Positions 34,211 through 43,619 of a DNA stretch of 64,000 nucleotides are shown here, in pieces (the first letter of the stretch is position 1; every line of letters starts with the position of its first letter). The stretch comes from Candidatus Wallbacteria bacterium (GTDB lineage Bacteria > Muiribacteriota > UBA6191 > JACPRK01). The stretch covers positions 1-64,000 of the forward strand of contig JACQZN010000122.1 in assembly GCA_016213845.1 (NCBI GenBank), given 5' to 3'. Under the pieces are notes generated by a model. It was not told where the DNA came from. It saw only the letters and a list, made by a program, of their open reading frames with translations, and made no database searches. Both the position numbers and the translations under genes were made by a program.

Positions 34211-35755
34211 TCAGTCGTGCAGCGCGGCCGGTCCGCCAGGCTTGGGCGGGGGGTGCTCGGGCCCCGAGATTGCGGTCAGGTGAAACCTGTGCATCTCGCT
34301 GGTGAAGGGCACGAAGCCGACGTCCCGTGCAAGGCCGTAGGTCCGGATGCGCTGGTAGGTGAAGAGGTTGAGGGCCTGATCGTGAATGTAACGATCCAGC
34401 CCGCGGCTCAGCCTGTCCCGCGAGGCGTCGTCCAGCGTCGAGACGACCTCCGCCAGGCGGCGGTCGAACTCGGCGTCCCGGACCAGGCTGAAGGGGGAAT
34501 CGGAACCACAAGCGACCCACTGGATGAAGTAAGTGTGGTAGAGCGGGTCGGGACAAGGACACAGGAAAATGTGCGGCTTCAGGCGCGCCAGATCGGCGAT
34601 CATCTCGGGCGCAGTCGTCTTGACGACCTTTGCGCGCACGCCAATCTCGGCGAACTGACCCGCGATCACCTGGGCGGCCCTCGCCGAGGTAAGCGCTGCC
34701 AAAATCGTCAGCTCCAGGCCGCCCTGATACCCAGCGTCAGCCAACAGTCTTCTGGCCTGCAACGGGTCGAAGACGTACGGCTGGAGGTCGGGTTCATGCC
34801 CGGCCTCGCCCGGCATGCTGAGGCTGGCCACCGGCCGCGCGTTGCCCATCGCCTCGATGTGGATCAGGTTCTGGCGGTCTATGGCCAGGTTGAGCGCCCG
34901 CCGCACCCGCGCATCCGAGAGCGGCGGACGGCTGGTGTCGAACGTGCCGTAGAGGGTCCAGAATGACGGATTCTTGACGACGGTCGTGCGCGCGTGGCGC
35001 ACGACGTCTATGGTGCGCGTACCGGGCAGCTCCGTGATCAGGTCGAGCCGCCCCTCGAGCAACGCCGGTAACTGCTGCTCGAGCGGCAGGAAGTGGAACT
35101 CCAGGCCATCGAGCTTCGGAAACCCGGCGGCCCAGTAGTCGCGATTTGCCGCGAGCACCAGGCAACGCCCTGGCTCCCGAGAGACGAAACGGAAGGGACC
35201 GGTGCCGATCGGATGCCGGGCGAAGCCCTCGGGGCCCACCTTGCGATAGTAGGCGGGCGGCAAGATTCGCAGGGCACCGGCGAGCCGGCTCAGGAGCAGA
35301 CCGTCGGGGGCACGCGTGAGGATCGAGACCCTGTCCGGAGCCTCGATTTCGACCCCCTGGATCGTCCTGACGAACGGAAAGCCCGGAAACCGCGTCGCCG
35401 GGTCCATGTAACGCTCGACGCTGAATTTGACGGCCTGGGCGTCGAACGCCGTGCCATCGTGGAATCGGACGCCCTTCCGGAGCCAGAAGGTCATCCGAGT
35501 CGGAGCCACGCGGGACCAGCGCTCTGCCAGCGCCGGCTCGAGCATGCCGTCGGGCTTGAAGTGGACCAGCCCCTCCACAATCTGCTGGACCACGGTGTCC
35601 GACTTGGAGTCGAACTCCTGGGTCGGATCGAGCGACCGCGGCTCCACGGTGTCGTCGCACACCCGCAGGATGCGCTTGCCGACCGGCCGGGCGAGAACAC
35701 CCCCGCAGAGCACTGCAACGCCCAGCAGCGCTACGATTCCGGCTTTCCCGTTCAC
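34211..35755 (-). CDS. Family 5 (dipeptide/oligopeptide-type) ABC substrate-binding protein
   Basis: A 514-residue periplasmic binding protein (SBP_bac_5). After a signal segment (ALLGVAVLCGGVLA) come typical elements: PRSLDPTQEFDSKSDTVVQQ, LAERWSRVAP, WLRKGVRFHDGTAFDAQAVK, HPIGTGPFRFV and SDARVRRALNLAIDRQNLI. The usual ligands are peptides, but nickel, opines and sugars are also known. No permease or ATPase is adjacent; it is first in a unit with the two citrate-synthase-fold proteins and the sensor kinase, so it might act in ligand sensing. GTG 35755 starts the signal peptide; the frame is open to 36418 through repeat arrays. Confidence 0.85.
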   Translation of the reverse strand: MNGKAGIVALLGVAVLCGGVLARPVGKRILRVCDDTVEPRSLDPTQEFDSKSDTVVQQIVEGLVHFKPDGMLEPALAERWSRVAPTRMTFWLRKGVRFHDGTAFDAQAVKFSVERYMDPATRFPGFPFVRTIQGVEIEAPDRVSILTRAPDGLLLSRLAGALRILPPAYYRKVGPEGFARHPIGTGPFRFVSREPGRCLVLAANRDYWAAGFPKLDGLEFHFLPLEQQLPALLEGRLDLITELPGTRTIDVVRHARTTVVKNPSFWTLYGTFDTSRPPLSDARVRRALNLAIDRQNLIHIEAMGNARPVASLSMPGEAGHEPDLQPYVFDPLQARRLLADAGYQGGLELTILAALTSARAAQVIAGQFAEIGVRAKVVKTTAPEMIADLARLKPHIFLCPCPDPLYHTYFIQWVACGSDSPFSLVRDAEFDRRLAEVVSTLDDASRDRLSRGLDRYIHDQALNLFTYQRIRTYGLARDVGFVPFTSEMHRFHLTAISGPEHPPPKPGGPAALHD

Positions 35756-35867
35756 TTCGGAGACCGTATCACAGTCCCTGAGCCTATGCCATCGGGCCCT
35801 TCGCAACCAGAGCATGCCCCGTAAGCGGTCCCCTCCCAAAGTGCATCGAGGGCCGACCTCGCTTTCG

Positions 35868-35928
35868 TGCCCACGCCCGAGCCCGTGCCCACGCCCGAGC
35901 CCGTGCCCAAGCCCCCGCCCACGCCCGA
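35868..35928. repeat. Hexamer array, complementary orientation
   Basis: CCCGTG, CCCACG, CCCGAG and CCCAAG-type units, the complement of GGGCNN. The spacer 35756-36350 (595 bases) holds this array, its inverted partner at 36043 and no gene that I can support. Confidence 0.65.
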
Positions 35929-36042
35929 AAGGTGGTAGCGACGATGATCCTCGGCCACGAGAGACTCGAAGTCCACGGGAGGTACGCCTACGTACTGTGG
36001 CCATGCTTGGCCAGATGAGATGGCCCGAAAGCTGGCCGAGTC

Positions 36043-36127
36043 GGGCTTGGGCACGGGCACGGGCTTGGGCACGGGCTCGGGCGTGGGCACGGGCTCGGGC
36101 GTGGGCAAGGGCAAGGGCAAGGGCACG
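36043..36127. repeat. GGGCNN hexamer array, inverted partner of 35868
   Basis: About 14 units (GGGCAC, GGGCTT, GGGCTC, GGGCGT, GGGCAA). Together with 35868-35928 it could form a large stem around a 115-base loop. CGACA-containing REP-like sequences follow at 36205-36295. Confidence 0.65.
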
Positions 36128-36350
36128 AGGGGATGCGAACGGCACCCCTGCATGACATGCTCCCCTTCGCAACGGGAGCGGGGGTGAGTTATGGAAGACG
36201 CATCCGCTCGTGGTGAGCTTGTCGAACCACCAACGGCTCGAGGCGCGGATACTGCCCGGCCCGTCCTTCGACACGCTCGGGACGAACGGGAACGCAGTGA
36301 CGCGGCTTTCCACCTTTCGGCGTCGCTCCCGTCGCACGTCGCAAGGAATG

Positions 36351-38057
36351 TTACGATTTGATGACATTCGCGTTGGTTTTCGCGGGCGGCCGCTGGGCCG
36401 GGTCGATGACGACGTCAATCACCGAGGGGCGCCCCGTTGCCAGGGCCGCGTCGATCGTGCGCCTCAGCTCCTCGGGCCGCTCGACGCGGAACCCCTCCGC
36501 GCCCAGCTCCCGCGCCAGAGCGGCGAAGTTCACCGGCGTGCGGTACGTGGCGCAGGTCGACCGCCCGAAGGCACCGGCCTGGCCCTGGGCAACCATGCCG
36601 AGCTCGCTGTTGTTCATGACGACCCAGACCACCGGCACGCCGTACTCGACGGCCGTGTGCACTTCCATGCCCTGCATCAGGAAGCAGCCGTCGCCGACGA
36701 CACTCACCACGGTCCGCTCCGGGACGGCCAGCTTGGCTCCGATGGCGGCGGCCAGCCCGTAGCCCATCGTGCAGAGCCCGCTCGACAAAACGAACGTCTT
36801 GGGCACGTAGGCATCGAAGTAGTGCAGACCCCAGATCATGTGGGCGCCGGTGTCGAAGAACACGATCGTGTCGCGGGGAAGCGCCAGCCGGAGCTCGCGC
36901 ATGACGCACTGCGGCGCCAGCGGCGTGGCCGTCGAAAACATCTGGCTCTCGTCGACGAATCTGGGAACCTCGCGCTTGAGCGCCTCCAGCGCCGAATCGC
37001 GCGGCCGGCGTGCCCCGGCCGGATGCTTGTTCAGCTCCCGCTCGATCGAGTATCGCAACTCCTTGAGGACGACCTGCGCGTCCCCCTGCAGCGCCACCTG
37101 GATCGGGTAGTTCTTTCCGAGCTCGGCGGCGTCGATGTCGATCTGGACGAGCGCCTTGCCCTCCAGCGCCTCGCAGTAATTGTCCGTCTGCCACTGGCCG
37201 AGCGAGCTGGCAGCGACCAGGACCAGATCTGCCTCCCGCTGCACGTAGCGGTCCGCGCGTGGGTGCCCGGCAAAACCGAAGATCCCAAGCGAAAGCGGGT
37301 GGTCCTCGGGAAAGCACCCCTTGGCCTTCGGAGTCGTAGCGACCGGAATTCGCAGCTGCTCCGCCAGGGCCAGCAGCTCGGCCTCCGCGCCCGAGGCACC
37401 CACGCCCGAGCCGGCCAGGATGACCGGCCTCGCGGCGGCCATCAGGGCCTTGGCGCCTCGCGCCACCATCCGCCGGTCGAACGGCCGGTTGCGGGTCCGG
37501 TAGTCGTAGGGGGATTCGTGGACGTCGTCGGTTACCGACGCGGCCAAGACGTTGACGGGGAAGTTGAGCGCCACGGGGCCCGTCTTTCCGGTCTGGGCAA
37601 GCCGCAGCGCGCGCTTGAGGAGCCTCGGCAAGAGCGACGGTTCGATGACCATCTCGCTCATCTTGGTCACGCCTCGGAGCAGCTCGGTGGCGCCGAACGT
37701 GGAAGTGGTCGACTCCTGAAACGCGCCCTTGCCGAACACGGTGGTCGGCACCTGCCCCGTGATCACCAGTAGCGGTATGCCGTCTGCGTAGGCGGTGGCG
37801 ACCCCCGTCACCAGGTTGGTGACGCCGGGGCCGGTCGTGCCGATGCAGACGCCGATGTGCCCGGAGAAGCGCGCATAGCCGTCCGCGATGAAGGCGGCGC
37901 TGGTCTCGTGCTTTATAAGGATCGGCTTCACGCCGCTGTCGTGAAGTCGGTCGAACAGCGGCCCCAGCGGGGAGCCCGGCATACCGAAGACGTACTGGAC
38001 GCCCTCCTGCTCGAGGTAACGGATCAAGGTATCGGCGCCCGATGTGGCCAGCTTCAA
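36351..38057 (-). CDS. Thiamine-diphosphate enzyme (acetolactate-synthase-like large subunit)
   Basis: A 568-residue TPP enzyme with the three domains of the acetohydroxyacid-synthase/benzoylformate-decarboxylase group. The N-terminal PYR domain has the catalytic Glu in KHETSAAFIADGYAR. The central domain follows (PVILAGSGVGASG). The C-terminal PP domain has the Mg-TPP motif GDGCFLMQGMEVHTAVEYGV ending in VVMNN. The exact reaction (acetolactate synthase, oxalyl-CoA- or sulfopyruvate-type decarboxylase) is not decided by sequence; no small regulatory subunit gene is adjacent. The start is TTG 38057 with AGGAG at 38062-38066. Confidence 0.85.
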   Translation of the reverse strand: MKLATSGADTLIRYLEQEGVQYVFGMPGSPLGPLFDRLHDSGVKPILIKHETSAAFIADGYARFSGHIGVCIGTTGPGVTNLVTGVATAYADGIPLLVITGQVPTTVFGKGAFQESTTSTFGATELLRGVTKMSEMVIEPSLLPRLLKRALRLAQTGKTGPVALNFPVNVLAASVTDDVHESPYDYRTRNRPFDRRMVARGAKALMAAARPVILAGSGVGASGAEAELLALAEQLRIPVATTPKAKGCFPEDHPLSLGIFGFAGHPRADRYVQREADLVLVAASSLGQWQTDNYCEALEGKALVQIDIDAAELGKNYPIQVALQGDAQVVLKELRYSIERELNKHPAGARRPRDSALEALKREVPRFVDESQMFSTATPLAPQCVMRELRLALPRDTIVFFDTGAHMIWGLHYFDAYVPKTFVLSSGLCTMGYGLAAAIGAKLAVPERTVVSVVGDGCFLMQGMEVHTAVEYGVPVVWVVMNNSELGMVAQGQAGAFGRSTCATYRTPVNFAALARELGAEGFRVERPEELRRTIDAALATGRPSVIDVVIDPAQRPPAKTNANVIKS

Positions 38058-38544
38058 GACTACTCCTCAGCCCTCCGCGCTCAATCGAGCTCCGCCGGAT
38101 TCCATGACTGGCCGGCTCCGTCGGCGGCGAGCGGTCAGCGCAACCCGAGACTTTGCGGCCGCGCGATCGGCCGCAGCCGTCGGGAGAGGAGGTCGGTCCA
38201 CGCGGCTGGCGACCCAACCGTCGCAAGGTTCGTGCCGGTGCCTACGAAAGATCTGTGCAAGATTGTCCAACGAGCGTCAGGGGCCTCCGCCAATCCCACG
38301 GTGGAGTTCGATAGCCATCAGTCATGCCTGACTATCCGCTTCCGGAGCGGACTCTGTCACCTTCGAGCACTCTACACGAGGAACGGATCTCCGGGTCTCG
38401 ATCGGGCGGACCGAAGTCGGCCGAAGCCCTTCGAGCGGACCGCCGTGCCCTGAAGCCGCAAGCGGTGCGACACGCGAGTCGCAGCTGCGGGGCCGCATCG
38501 CGCCGATCGGCTCCCTAGCAAACCACTGGCGCCCCTCCTTCACT

Positions 38545-38562
38545 GCGACATCGATGTCGCAC
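38545..38562. promoter_or_regulatory. Perfect 18-bp palindrome, upstream activator site 1
   Basis: TGCGACATCGATGTCGCA, centred about 231 bases before the predicted transcription start at 38785. It differs from site 2 only at the central two bases. Probably an enhancer-binding-protein site. The 740-base spacer 38058-38797 holds these two sites and the sigma-54 promoter, and no gene. Confidence 0.7.
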
Positions 38563-38637
38563 CTGGGCCGGCCGTGGATCCGGCTTCTTCACGCTGAAAC
38601 GGCTCTCTGGGGCTCGCTTCTCGTGGCACCCGGCGCC

Positions 38638-38655
38638 TGCGACATGCATGTCGCA
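38638..38655. promoter_or_regulatory. Perfect 18-bp palindrome, upstream activator site 2
   Basis: TGCGACATGCATGTCGCA, centred 93 bases downstream of site 1 and about 138 bases before the predicted start. Confidence 0.7.
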
Positions 38656-38759
38656 CCGTGCACGCCGGCAGCGTCGAATCAACCATGACTTGAAGTCTGA
38701 GAACCCTCTCCAGGCCTGAAATCTCTCGGTGCGTCCGATTGGCCCTGAGGCCCTCCGCC

Positions 38760-38774
38760 TGGCCCGGTTCTTGC
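38760..38774 (+). promoter_or_regulatory. Sigma-54 (-24/-12) promoter
   Basis: TGGCCCGGTTCTTGC has the GG and GC dinucleotides exactly 12 bases apart, matching TGGCAC-N5-TTGC at all but one conserved base. Transcription would begin near 38785, 13 bases before ATG 38798. Confidence 0.75.
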
Positions 38775-38797
38775 CAAGGTACTGGCGAGGTGCAGTG

Positions 38798-39925
38798 ATG
38801 GAAGTTACATCGAGCGAAAGACCCCTGGTCCTCGTTGCCGACGACGAGCCCGCGGTCCGGGAGATAGCCCGGCGCTACCTCGAGGGCTGGGGTTACCAGG
38901 TCATCGAAGCGGCCGACGGCATCGAGGCGATCGATCAGGCTGTCACTCGCAAGCCTCACCTGGTGCTGCTGGACGTCATGATGCCGAAGCTCACGGGCTT
39001 CGACGTCCTGCCCCGGCTGCGAAGCGAGCCGGTCCTGGCCTTGGTGCCGATCGTGCTCCTCACCGGATTGGCCGGGGACGACGATTACGTCCAGGGCGTG
39101 CGGCTCGGCGCCGACGACTACATTGCCAAGCCGTTTGACCCCGTGTTGATGAAGGCGCGCGTGCGCAGCCTGATCGCTCGCGAGACCTACCGCCGCCAGG
39201 TGGAGCAGATGCGCCGCCAGTTCACCGCCATGATCGTCCATGACCTCCGCAATCCCCTGAACGTCATTACCGGATTCGCGGAGCTCCTCTTGAACGACGC
39301 CCCCCAGCCCGATCCGGAGTTCCTGGCCACCGGCCTTCGCCGCATCATCGTCAGCGCCCAGCGGGCGATGGAGTTGGTCGGGCAGGTATTGGACCTGTCC
39401 CAGCTCCAGGCGGGCCAGGTCAAGCTCTTCCGGCGCCGGGAGGATGTCGGCCACATGATTCAGGAGATCGCCGAAGACCAGCGGCTGCTCGCCGAGCGCA
39501 AGAAGATTTCGCTCGAGTTCCAGACCCACCCGGAGCTGCTCGCCAGCGTCGACAAGAGCAAGCTCACCGAGGCGGTCGTCAACCTCGTAGCCAACGCTAT
39601 CAAGTTCACCCCCGAGGGCGGCAAGGTCCGCCTCGAAGCCCTGCCCGGCGCGGAGGGCGAGATTTTCGTGAAGGTGGTCGACACGGGTCCGGGAATCCCG
39701 GCCGACCAGATCAAGTTCCTCTTCTCGCCCTGGCAACAGGCCCAAGGCCCGGTCGCCCACGTCAAGGGCTACGGGCTAGGTCTGGCCATCGCGCGCATGC
39801 TGGTGGAGGCGCACGGCGGCCGGATCTCGGTCGACAGCCGCCCGGGCTCCGGCAGCACCTTCCAGTTCTGGATACCCTCCGAACGAATCAGCCAGGCCGT
39901 CCTGCACCAGCAGATGGCCGCTTGA
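38798..39925 (+). CDS. Receiver-histidine kinase hybrid (soluble)
   Basis: A 375-residue protein. The N-terminal receiver (10-125) has phospho-acceptor D59 (LVLLDVMMPKLTG) and K in YIAKPFDP. HisKA follows with H148 (MIVHDLRNPLNVITGF), then HATPase_c (VVNLVANAIKFT, DTGPGIPADQ, GYGLGLAIARMLV). It has no membrane segment. An N-terminal receiver suggests input by phosphotransfer from another kinase. GAGG at 38787-38790 precedes the ATG. Expression should need sigma-54 and an NtrC-type activator, given the promoter and palindromes upstream. Confidence 0.9.
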   Translation: MEVTSSERPLVLVADDEPAVREIARRYLEGWGYQVIEAADGIEAIDQAVTRKPHLVLLDVMMPKLTGFDVLPRLRSEPVLALVPIVLLTGLAGDDDYVQGVRLGADDYIAKPFDPVLMKARVRSLIARETYRRQVEQMRRQFTAMIVHDLRNPLNVITGFAELLLNDAPQPDPEFLATGLRRIIVSAQRAMELVGQVLDLSQLQAGQVKLFRRREDVGHMIQEIAEDQRLLAERKKISLEFQTHPELLASVDKSKLTEAVVNLVANAIKFTPEGGKVRLEALPGAEGEIFVKVVDTGPGIPADQIKFLFSPWQQAQGPVAHVKGYGLGLAIARMLVEAHGGRISVDSRPGSGSTFQFWIPSERISQAVLHQQMAA

Positions 39926-40119
39926 AAGACCCCTGCTCCCATCTCATTTGGCCCCGGCCCGGCCTTCCCAGACCTGGCGCTAGCATCGGGGAGATGCCAG
40001 CCACAGGTCCCGGAGAGCCCCCGGGGTCTTTTTCTTCTCCTCGAAAGCCCCCTCCGGAAAGATCCGGGTCCCGCCGCCCGTTCGCAGCATGGGTAGCTCC
40101 GCGCCAGTACTCAGGGTCT

Positions 40120-40247
40120 CGGCAAAGTCGCGAACCCGGAAGCGAAAAACGGGGACCGGCCCCGGAAGCCCGGTTGAAATCTGGCAGTCGTCCGGTCGGC
40201 TGGCCGGGCTTCCGCTGCCTGTGCCCGCTTTTCGCCGACTGTGTCCG
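40120..40247. repeat. 128-bp imperfect palindromic intergenic element, copy B
   Basis: Second copy of the element at 16330-16456, same orientation. It starts with the identical CGGCAAAGTCG; its far end is degraded (CGACTGTGTCCG). The inner arms pair around AACGGGGACCGGCCCCGGAA. It fills most of the spacer 39926-40316. Confidence 0.75.
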
Positions 40248-40273
40248 CCGCCCTGGCGGGCATTCCGCGGTTG

Positions 40274-40302
40274 TTGATTGCCGGCATGGGTCCTGCTACA
40301 AT
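40274..40302 (+). promoter_or_regulatory. Sigma-70-type promoter of the E1 gene
   Basis: TTGATT (40274-40279) and TACAAT (40297-40302) with a 17-base spacer. Start near 40309, 8 bases before ATG 40317, so the leader is too short for a standard Shine-Dalgarno. Confidence 0.6.
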
Positions 40303-40316
40303 GGCGGACTTCTATC

Positions 40317-42422
40317 ATGACCAAGCCGAAACTTCGCCGGGCGGAGCAGCCTGAGCTCGACCGTTCGCAGCTGCTCGACGTCTACCGCGTCATGCTGCTC
40401 TCCAGGCGCATCGACGACAAGGAGATTGCCCTCCGGAAGCGAAATCTCGCCTTCTTCCAGATTTCCGGCGCCGGCCACGAAGCACTCGGCGCAGCCTGCG
40501 GACTGGCATTGAGACCGGGCCACGACTGGTTCTTCCCCTATTACCGGGACCGGGCCCTGATGCTCCAGGTCGGCCTCACTCCCCTCGACATGCTCATGCA
40601 GGCGACCGGGGCCGCGGCCGACCCCTCCAGCGGTGGCCGACAGATGCCGGCCCACTGGGGGTCGCGCCGTCTGCACGTCGCCAGCACCTCCAGCCCGACC
40701 GGCACGCAGTTCCTGCAGTCGGTCGGCGCCGCGGAGGCCGGCCGATACATCCGAGCGCTCGAGATTGCGGCGGAAGCGGCTGCCGACGAAGTCATCCTCG
40801 TCACCACAGGCGACGGCACGACCAGCCAGGGTGAGTTCTGGGAGTCCTTGAACACGGCCTGCCAGAGAAAGCTGCCAGTCCTCTATCTGGTCGAGGACAA
40901 CGGCTGGGCCATCAGCGTCCCCGTGCGGGCCCAGACCGCCGGCGGCGACATCTCCCGGCTGGTCTCCGGCTTCCCCGGCCTGGCCGTGGAGAAAGTCGAC
41001 GGCTGCGATCCGGTGGCCTGCTACTCGCTGCTGGGTCGCGTCGTCGAACGCATCCGGGCAGGCGCCGGCCCGTGCCTGGTCCACGCCTCCGTGGTGCGAC
41101 CGTACTCCCACTCGCTCTCCGACGATCAGACGATGTATCGGACCCGTGCCGACCTGGCTGAGGAACGGCGGCGGGACCCGCTGGCCACCTTCCCGGCCTG
41201 GCTCCTTCGGCAGAAGCTAGCCAGCGAGGCCGAGCTGACCCGGATCCGCGCCGAGGTCGACGCCACGGTCGAGGCCGCCACCGAGGCCGCCATCGCCGCG
41301 CCGAAGCCGCCGGTCTCGTCGGCCACACGCCACGTCTTCAGCGAATCCGTCGATCCGACCTCCCCCGACTTCGAACGCCCGCCGGCCTTCTCGGGCGGCG
41401 AGCCGCAGTCGATGGCAGCTCTCATCAACTCCACACTGGCCGCCGAGATGGCTCGCGACAAGCGCATCGTGGTCTTCGGCGAAGACGTCGCGGACGCCTC
41501 CAACGAAGAATCGCTGAAGGAAGTCAAAGGCAAGGGCGGCGTCTTCAAGGTCACCTACGGGCTCCAGGCGAAGTTCGGCAGCGATCGGGTCTTCAACAGC
41601 CCTCTGGCCGAGGCGAACATCGTGGGCCGGGCCATCGGGATGGCGCTGCGGGGGCTCAAGCCCGTGGTCGAGATCCAGTTCTTCGACTACATCTGGCCGG
41701 CGATGATGCAGCTGCGCGACGAGCTCGGATTCATCCGCTACCGGTCCAATGGCGACTGGGGCTGCCCCGTCGTGGTGCGGGCCAGCATCGGCGGCTACCT
41801 GAAGGGCGGCGGGCCGTACCACAGCCAATCGGGCGAGTCGATCTTCGCCCACTGCCCGGGCCTGCGGGTCGTCTACCCGTCCAACGCGGCCGACGCGGCC
41901 GGTCTCCTCAGGACCGCCATCCGGTGCGACGACCCGGTGATGTTCCTGGAGCACAAGCACCTCTACTTCCAGGGCTACAACCGCACCCTCGACCCCGGGA
42001 CGGACTACATGATCCCGCTGGGCCGAGCCCGGCTGGTCCGCCCGGGAACCGACCTCACGCTGGTAACCTGGGGGGCGCTCGTGCAGCGATCGCTCGACGC
42101 CGCCGCGGAAGCCGACAAGCAAGGGCTCTCCGTGGAGGTGCTGGACCTGCGGTCGATAGCGCCGTGGGACCGCGAAGCGGTGGCGAGCTCGGTCGAAAAG
42201 ACCGGGAAGCTTCTGGTGGCCCACGAGGACTCTCTGACGTGCGGCTTCGGCGCGGAAGTGGCGGCGTGGGTGGGCGAACACTGCTTCCAGGCGCTCGACG
42301 CGCCCGTGCGGCGGCTGGCGGCGCGCGACTGTCCGGTTGCGTACTGCCCGGAGCTCGAGGAAGCAATCCTGCCGCAGAGCGGCGACGTACTACGACAGAT
42401 ACGGGAGCTGGCGGCTTACTGA
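40317..42422 (+). CDS. 2-oxoacid dehydrogenase E1, alpha-beta fusion
   Basis: A 701-residue fusion of the two E1 chains of the branched-chain/2-oxoacid dehydrogenase complex. The alpha part (about 1-330) has the TPP motif GDGTTSQGEFWESLNTACQR ending in EDNGWAIS. The beta part (about 375-701) has FGEDVADASNEE, NSPLAEANIVGRAIGMALRG and IQFFDYIWPAMMQ. It decarboxylates a 2-oxoacid and passes the acyl group to E2; E2 and E3 are not in the window. Fused E1 is common in Bacteroidetes and Acidobacteria. Substrate choice between pyruvate and branched-chain acids is open; overall it looks most like BkdA-type. Confidence 0.9.
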   Translation: MTKPKLRRAEQPELDRSQLLDVYRVMLLSRRIDDKEIALRKRNLAFFQISGAGHEALGAACGLALRPGHDWFFPYYRDRALMLQVGLTPLDMLMQATGAAADPSSGGRQMPAHWGSRRLHVASTSSPTGTQFLQSVGAAEAGRYIRALEIAAEAAADEVILVTTGDGTTSQGEFWESLNTACQRKLPVLYLVEDNGWAISVPVRAQTAGGDISRLVSGFPGLAVEKVDGCDPVACYSLLGRVVERIRAGAGPCLVHASVVRPYSHSLSDDQTMYRTRADLAEERRRDPLATFPAWLLRQKLASEAELTRIRAEVDATVEAATEAAIAAPKPPVSSATRHVFSESVDPTSPDFERPPAFSGGEPQSMAALINSTLAAEMARDKRIVVFGEDVADASNEESLKEVKGKGGVFKVTYGLQAKFGSDRVFNSPLAEANIVGRAIGMALRGLKPVVEIQFFDYIWPAMMQLRDELGFIRYRSNGDWGCPVVVRASIGGYLKGGGPYHSQSGESIFAHCPGLRVVYPSNAADAAGLLRTAIRCDDPVMFLEHKHLYFQGYNRTLDPGTDYMIPLGRARLVRPGTDLTLVTWGALVQRSLDAAAEADKQGLSVEVLDLRSIAPWDREAVASSVEKTGKLLVAHEDSLTCGFGAEVAAWVGEHCFQALDAPVRRLAARDCPVAYCPELEEAILPQSGDVLRQIRELAAY

Positions 42423-42451
42423 GCCGGACCCGTCACGGAAGGTGAATCGCA

Positions 42452-43579
42452 TTGGCGCGTGAGAAGCAGTCTCAGACCTCGGAGGAGCGCATCGATCGGC
42501 GGCGACCGGAGAATTGCCGGCCGGACCCGGCAGTGACTCTCGAGGCGGTCCGCAAGCTGCCCAAGACCGATCTGCACTGCCACCTGGACGGCAGCATGCG
42601 GCTCGAGACGGTACTGGAACTGGCGCAGGACTGCGAGGCCGAGCTGCCGAGCACGGACCTGGCGGAGCTGGCCAAGCACCTCATCATGGAGGACAACTGC
42701 AAGAGCCTGGAGCAGTACATCCGCGCGTTCGACATCACACTTTCGGTTTTGCAGACGCGGGAGGGACTGGAGCGGGCGGCCTACGAGCTGGCCTGCGATG
42801 CGGCCGACGAGAACGTGAAGTACCTGGAGGTCCGGTACTCGCCCATCCTGCACACGAAGCGCCACCTGAAGCTGGCCGAGATCGTCGACGCCGTGATCGA
42901 GGGGCTGCAGAAGGCCGAGCGCGAAAAGGACATCAAGACGGGCGTCATCATCTGCGGCATCCGTCACATCAAGCCGGAATCGTCGCTGAGGCTGGCGGAG
43001 CTGGCGGTTGCCTACAAGGACCGCGGGGTGGTCGGCTTCGACCTGGCAGGCGTGGAAGAGAACTTCCCGGCCAAGGAGCACCAGGAGGCATTCCAGCTGG
43101 TGCTGGACAACAACATCAACTGCACCCTCCACGCGGGCGAAGCGTTTGGCCCCGAATCGATTGCGCAGGCAATCCACCGCTGCGGCGCCCACCGGATCGG
43201 CCACGGCACGAATCTGAGGAAGGACGGCGACCTCCTCAACTACGTGAACGATCACCGGATCCCCCTGGAGATCTGCGTCAGCTCCAACGTCCACACGCGC
43301 AGCGTGCGACGGCTGGAGGACCACCCGGTGCGTCTCTACTACGATTACGGCCTGCGCATCACGCTCAACACCGACAACCGGCTGATGTCCAACACCACGG
43401 CCTCGCAGGAGCTCTTCAAGGCCGCCGTTCAGTTCGAGTTCACGATGGAGGACATCAAGAACATCATCGTCGCCGGCTTCAAGAGCAGCTTCCTCTCGTA
43501 CCGGGACAAGGTCCGGCTACTCAAGCGCTTCCTGCCCGAGCTGGGTCGATACCCCGTTTACTCGCGGCCCCTCCCCTGA
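42452..43579 (+). CDS. add: Adenosine deaminase
   Basis: A 375-residue zinc amidohydrolase. Metal and catalytic motifs are DLHCHLDGSM (N-terminal His pair), CTLHAGEAFG (His and catalytic Glu), HRIGHGTNL (catalytic His) and ITLNTDNRLMSNTT (metal Asp; the second Asp of the common TDDP is Asn, as in some bacterial members). It converts adenosine to inosine in purine salvage. The start is TTG 42452, after a GGAAGG-type ribosome site; the gene follows E1 by 29 bases. Confidence 0.92.
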   Translation: MAREKQSQTSEERIDRRRPENCRPDPAVTLEAVRKLPKTDLHCHLDGSMRLETVLELAQDCEAELPSTDLAELAKHLIMEDNCKSLEQYIRAFDITLSVLQTREGLERAAYELACDAADENVKYLEVRYSPILHTKRHLKLAEIVDAVIEGLQKAEREKDIKTGVIICGIRHIKPESSLRLAELAVAYKDRGVVGFDLAGVEENFPAKEHQEAFQLVLDNNINCTLHAGEAFGPESIAQAIHRCGAHRIGHGTNLRKDGDLLNYVNDHRIPLEICVSSNVHTRSVRRLEDHPVRLYYDYGLRITLNTDNRLMSNTTASQELFKAAVQFEFTMEDIKNIIVAGFKSSFLSYRDKVRLLKRFLPELGRYPVYSRPLP

Positions 43580-43619
43580 GCTTGGCCGGCGGCCGGCGCA
43601 ACGTACTCCCAAAAATGGT

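Noticed and set aside
33000..34305. Plus-strand frame of 438 codons opposite the citrate-synthase-like gene
   Set aside because: It shows no motifs and lies fully antisense to a gene with recognisable fold segments and overlapping neighbours.
36190..36300. IS end near 36.2 kb from CCTTCGACA and TTGTCGAACCACC sequences
   Set aside because: These are common short dispersed palindromic sequences in many bacteria; no matching inverted ends or target duplication were found.
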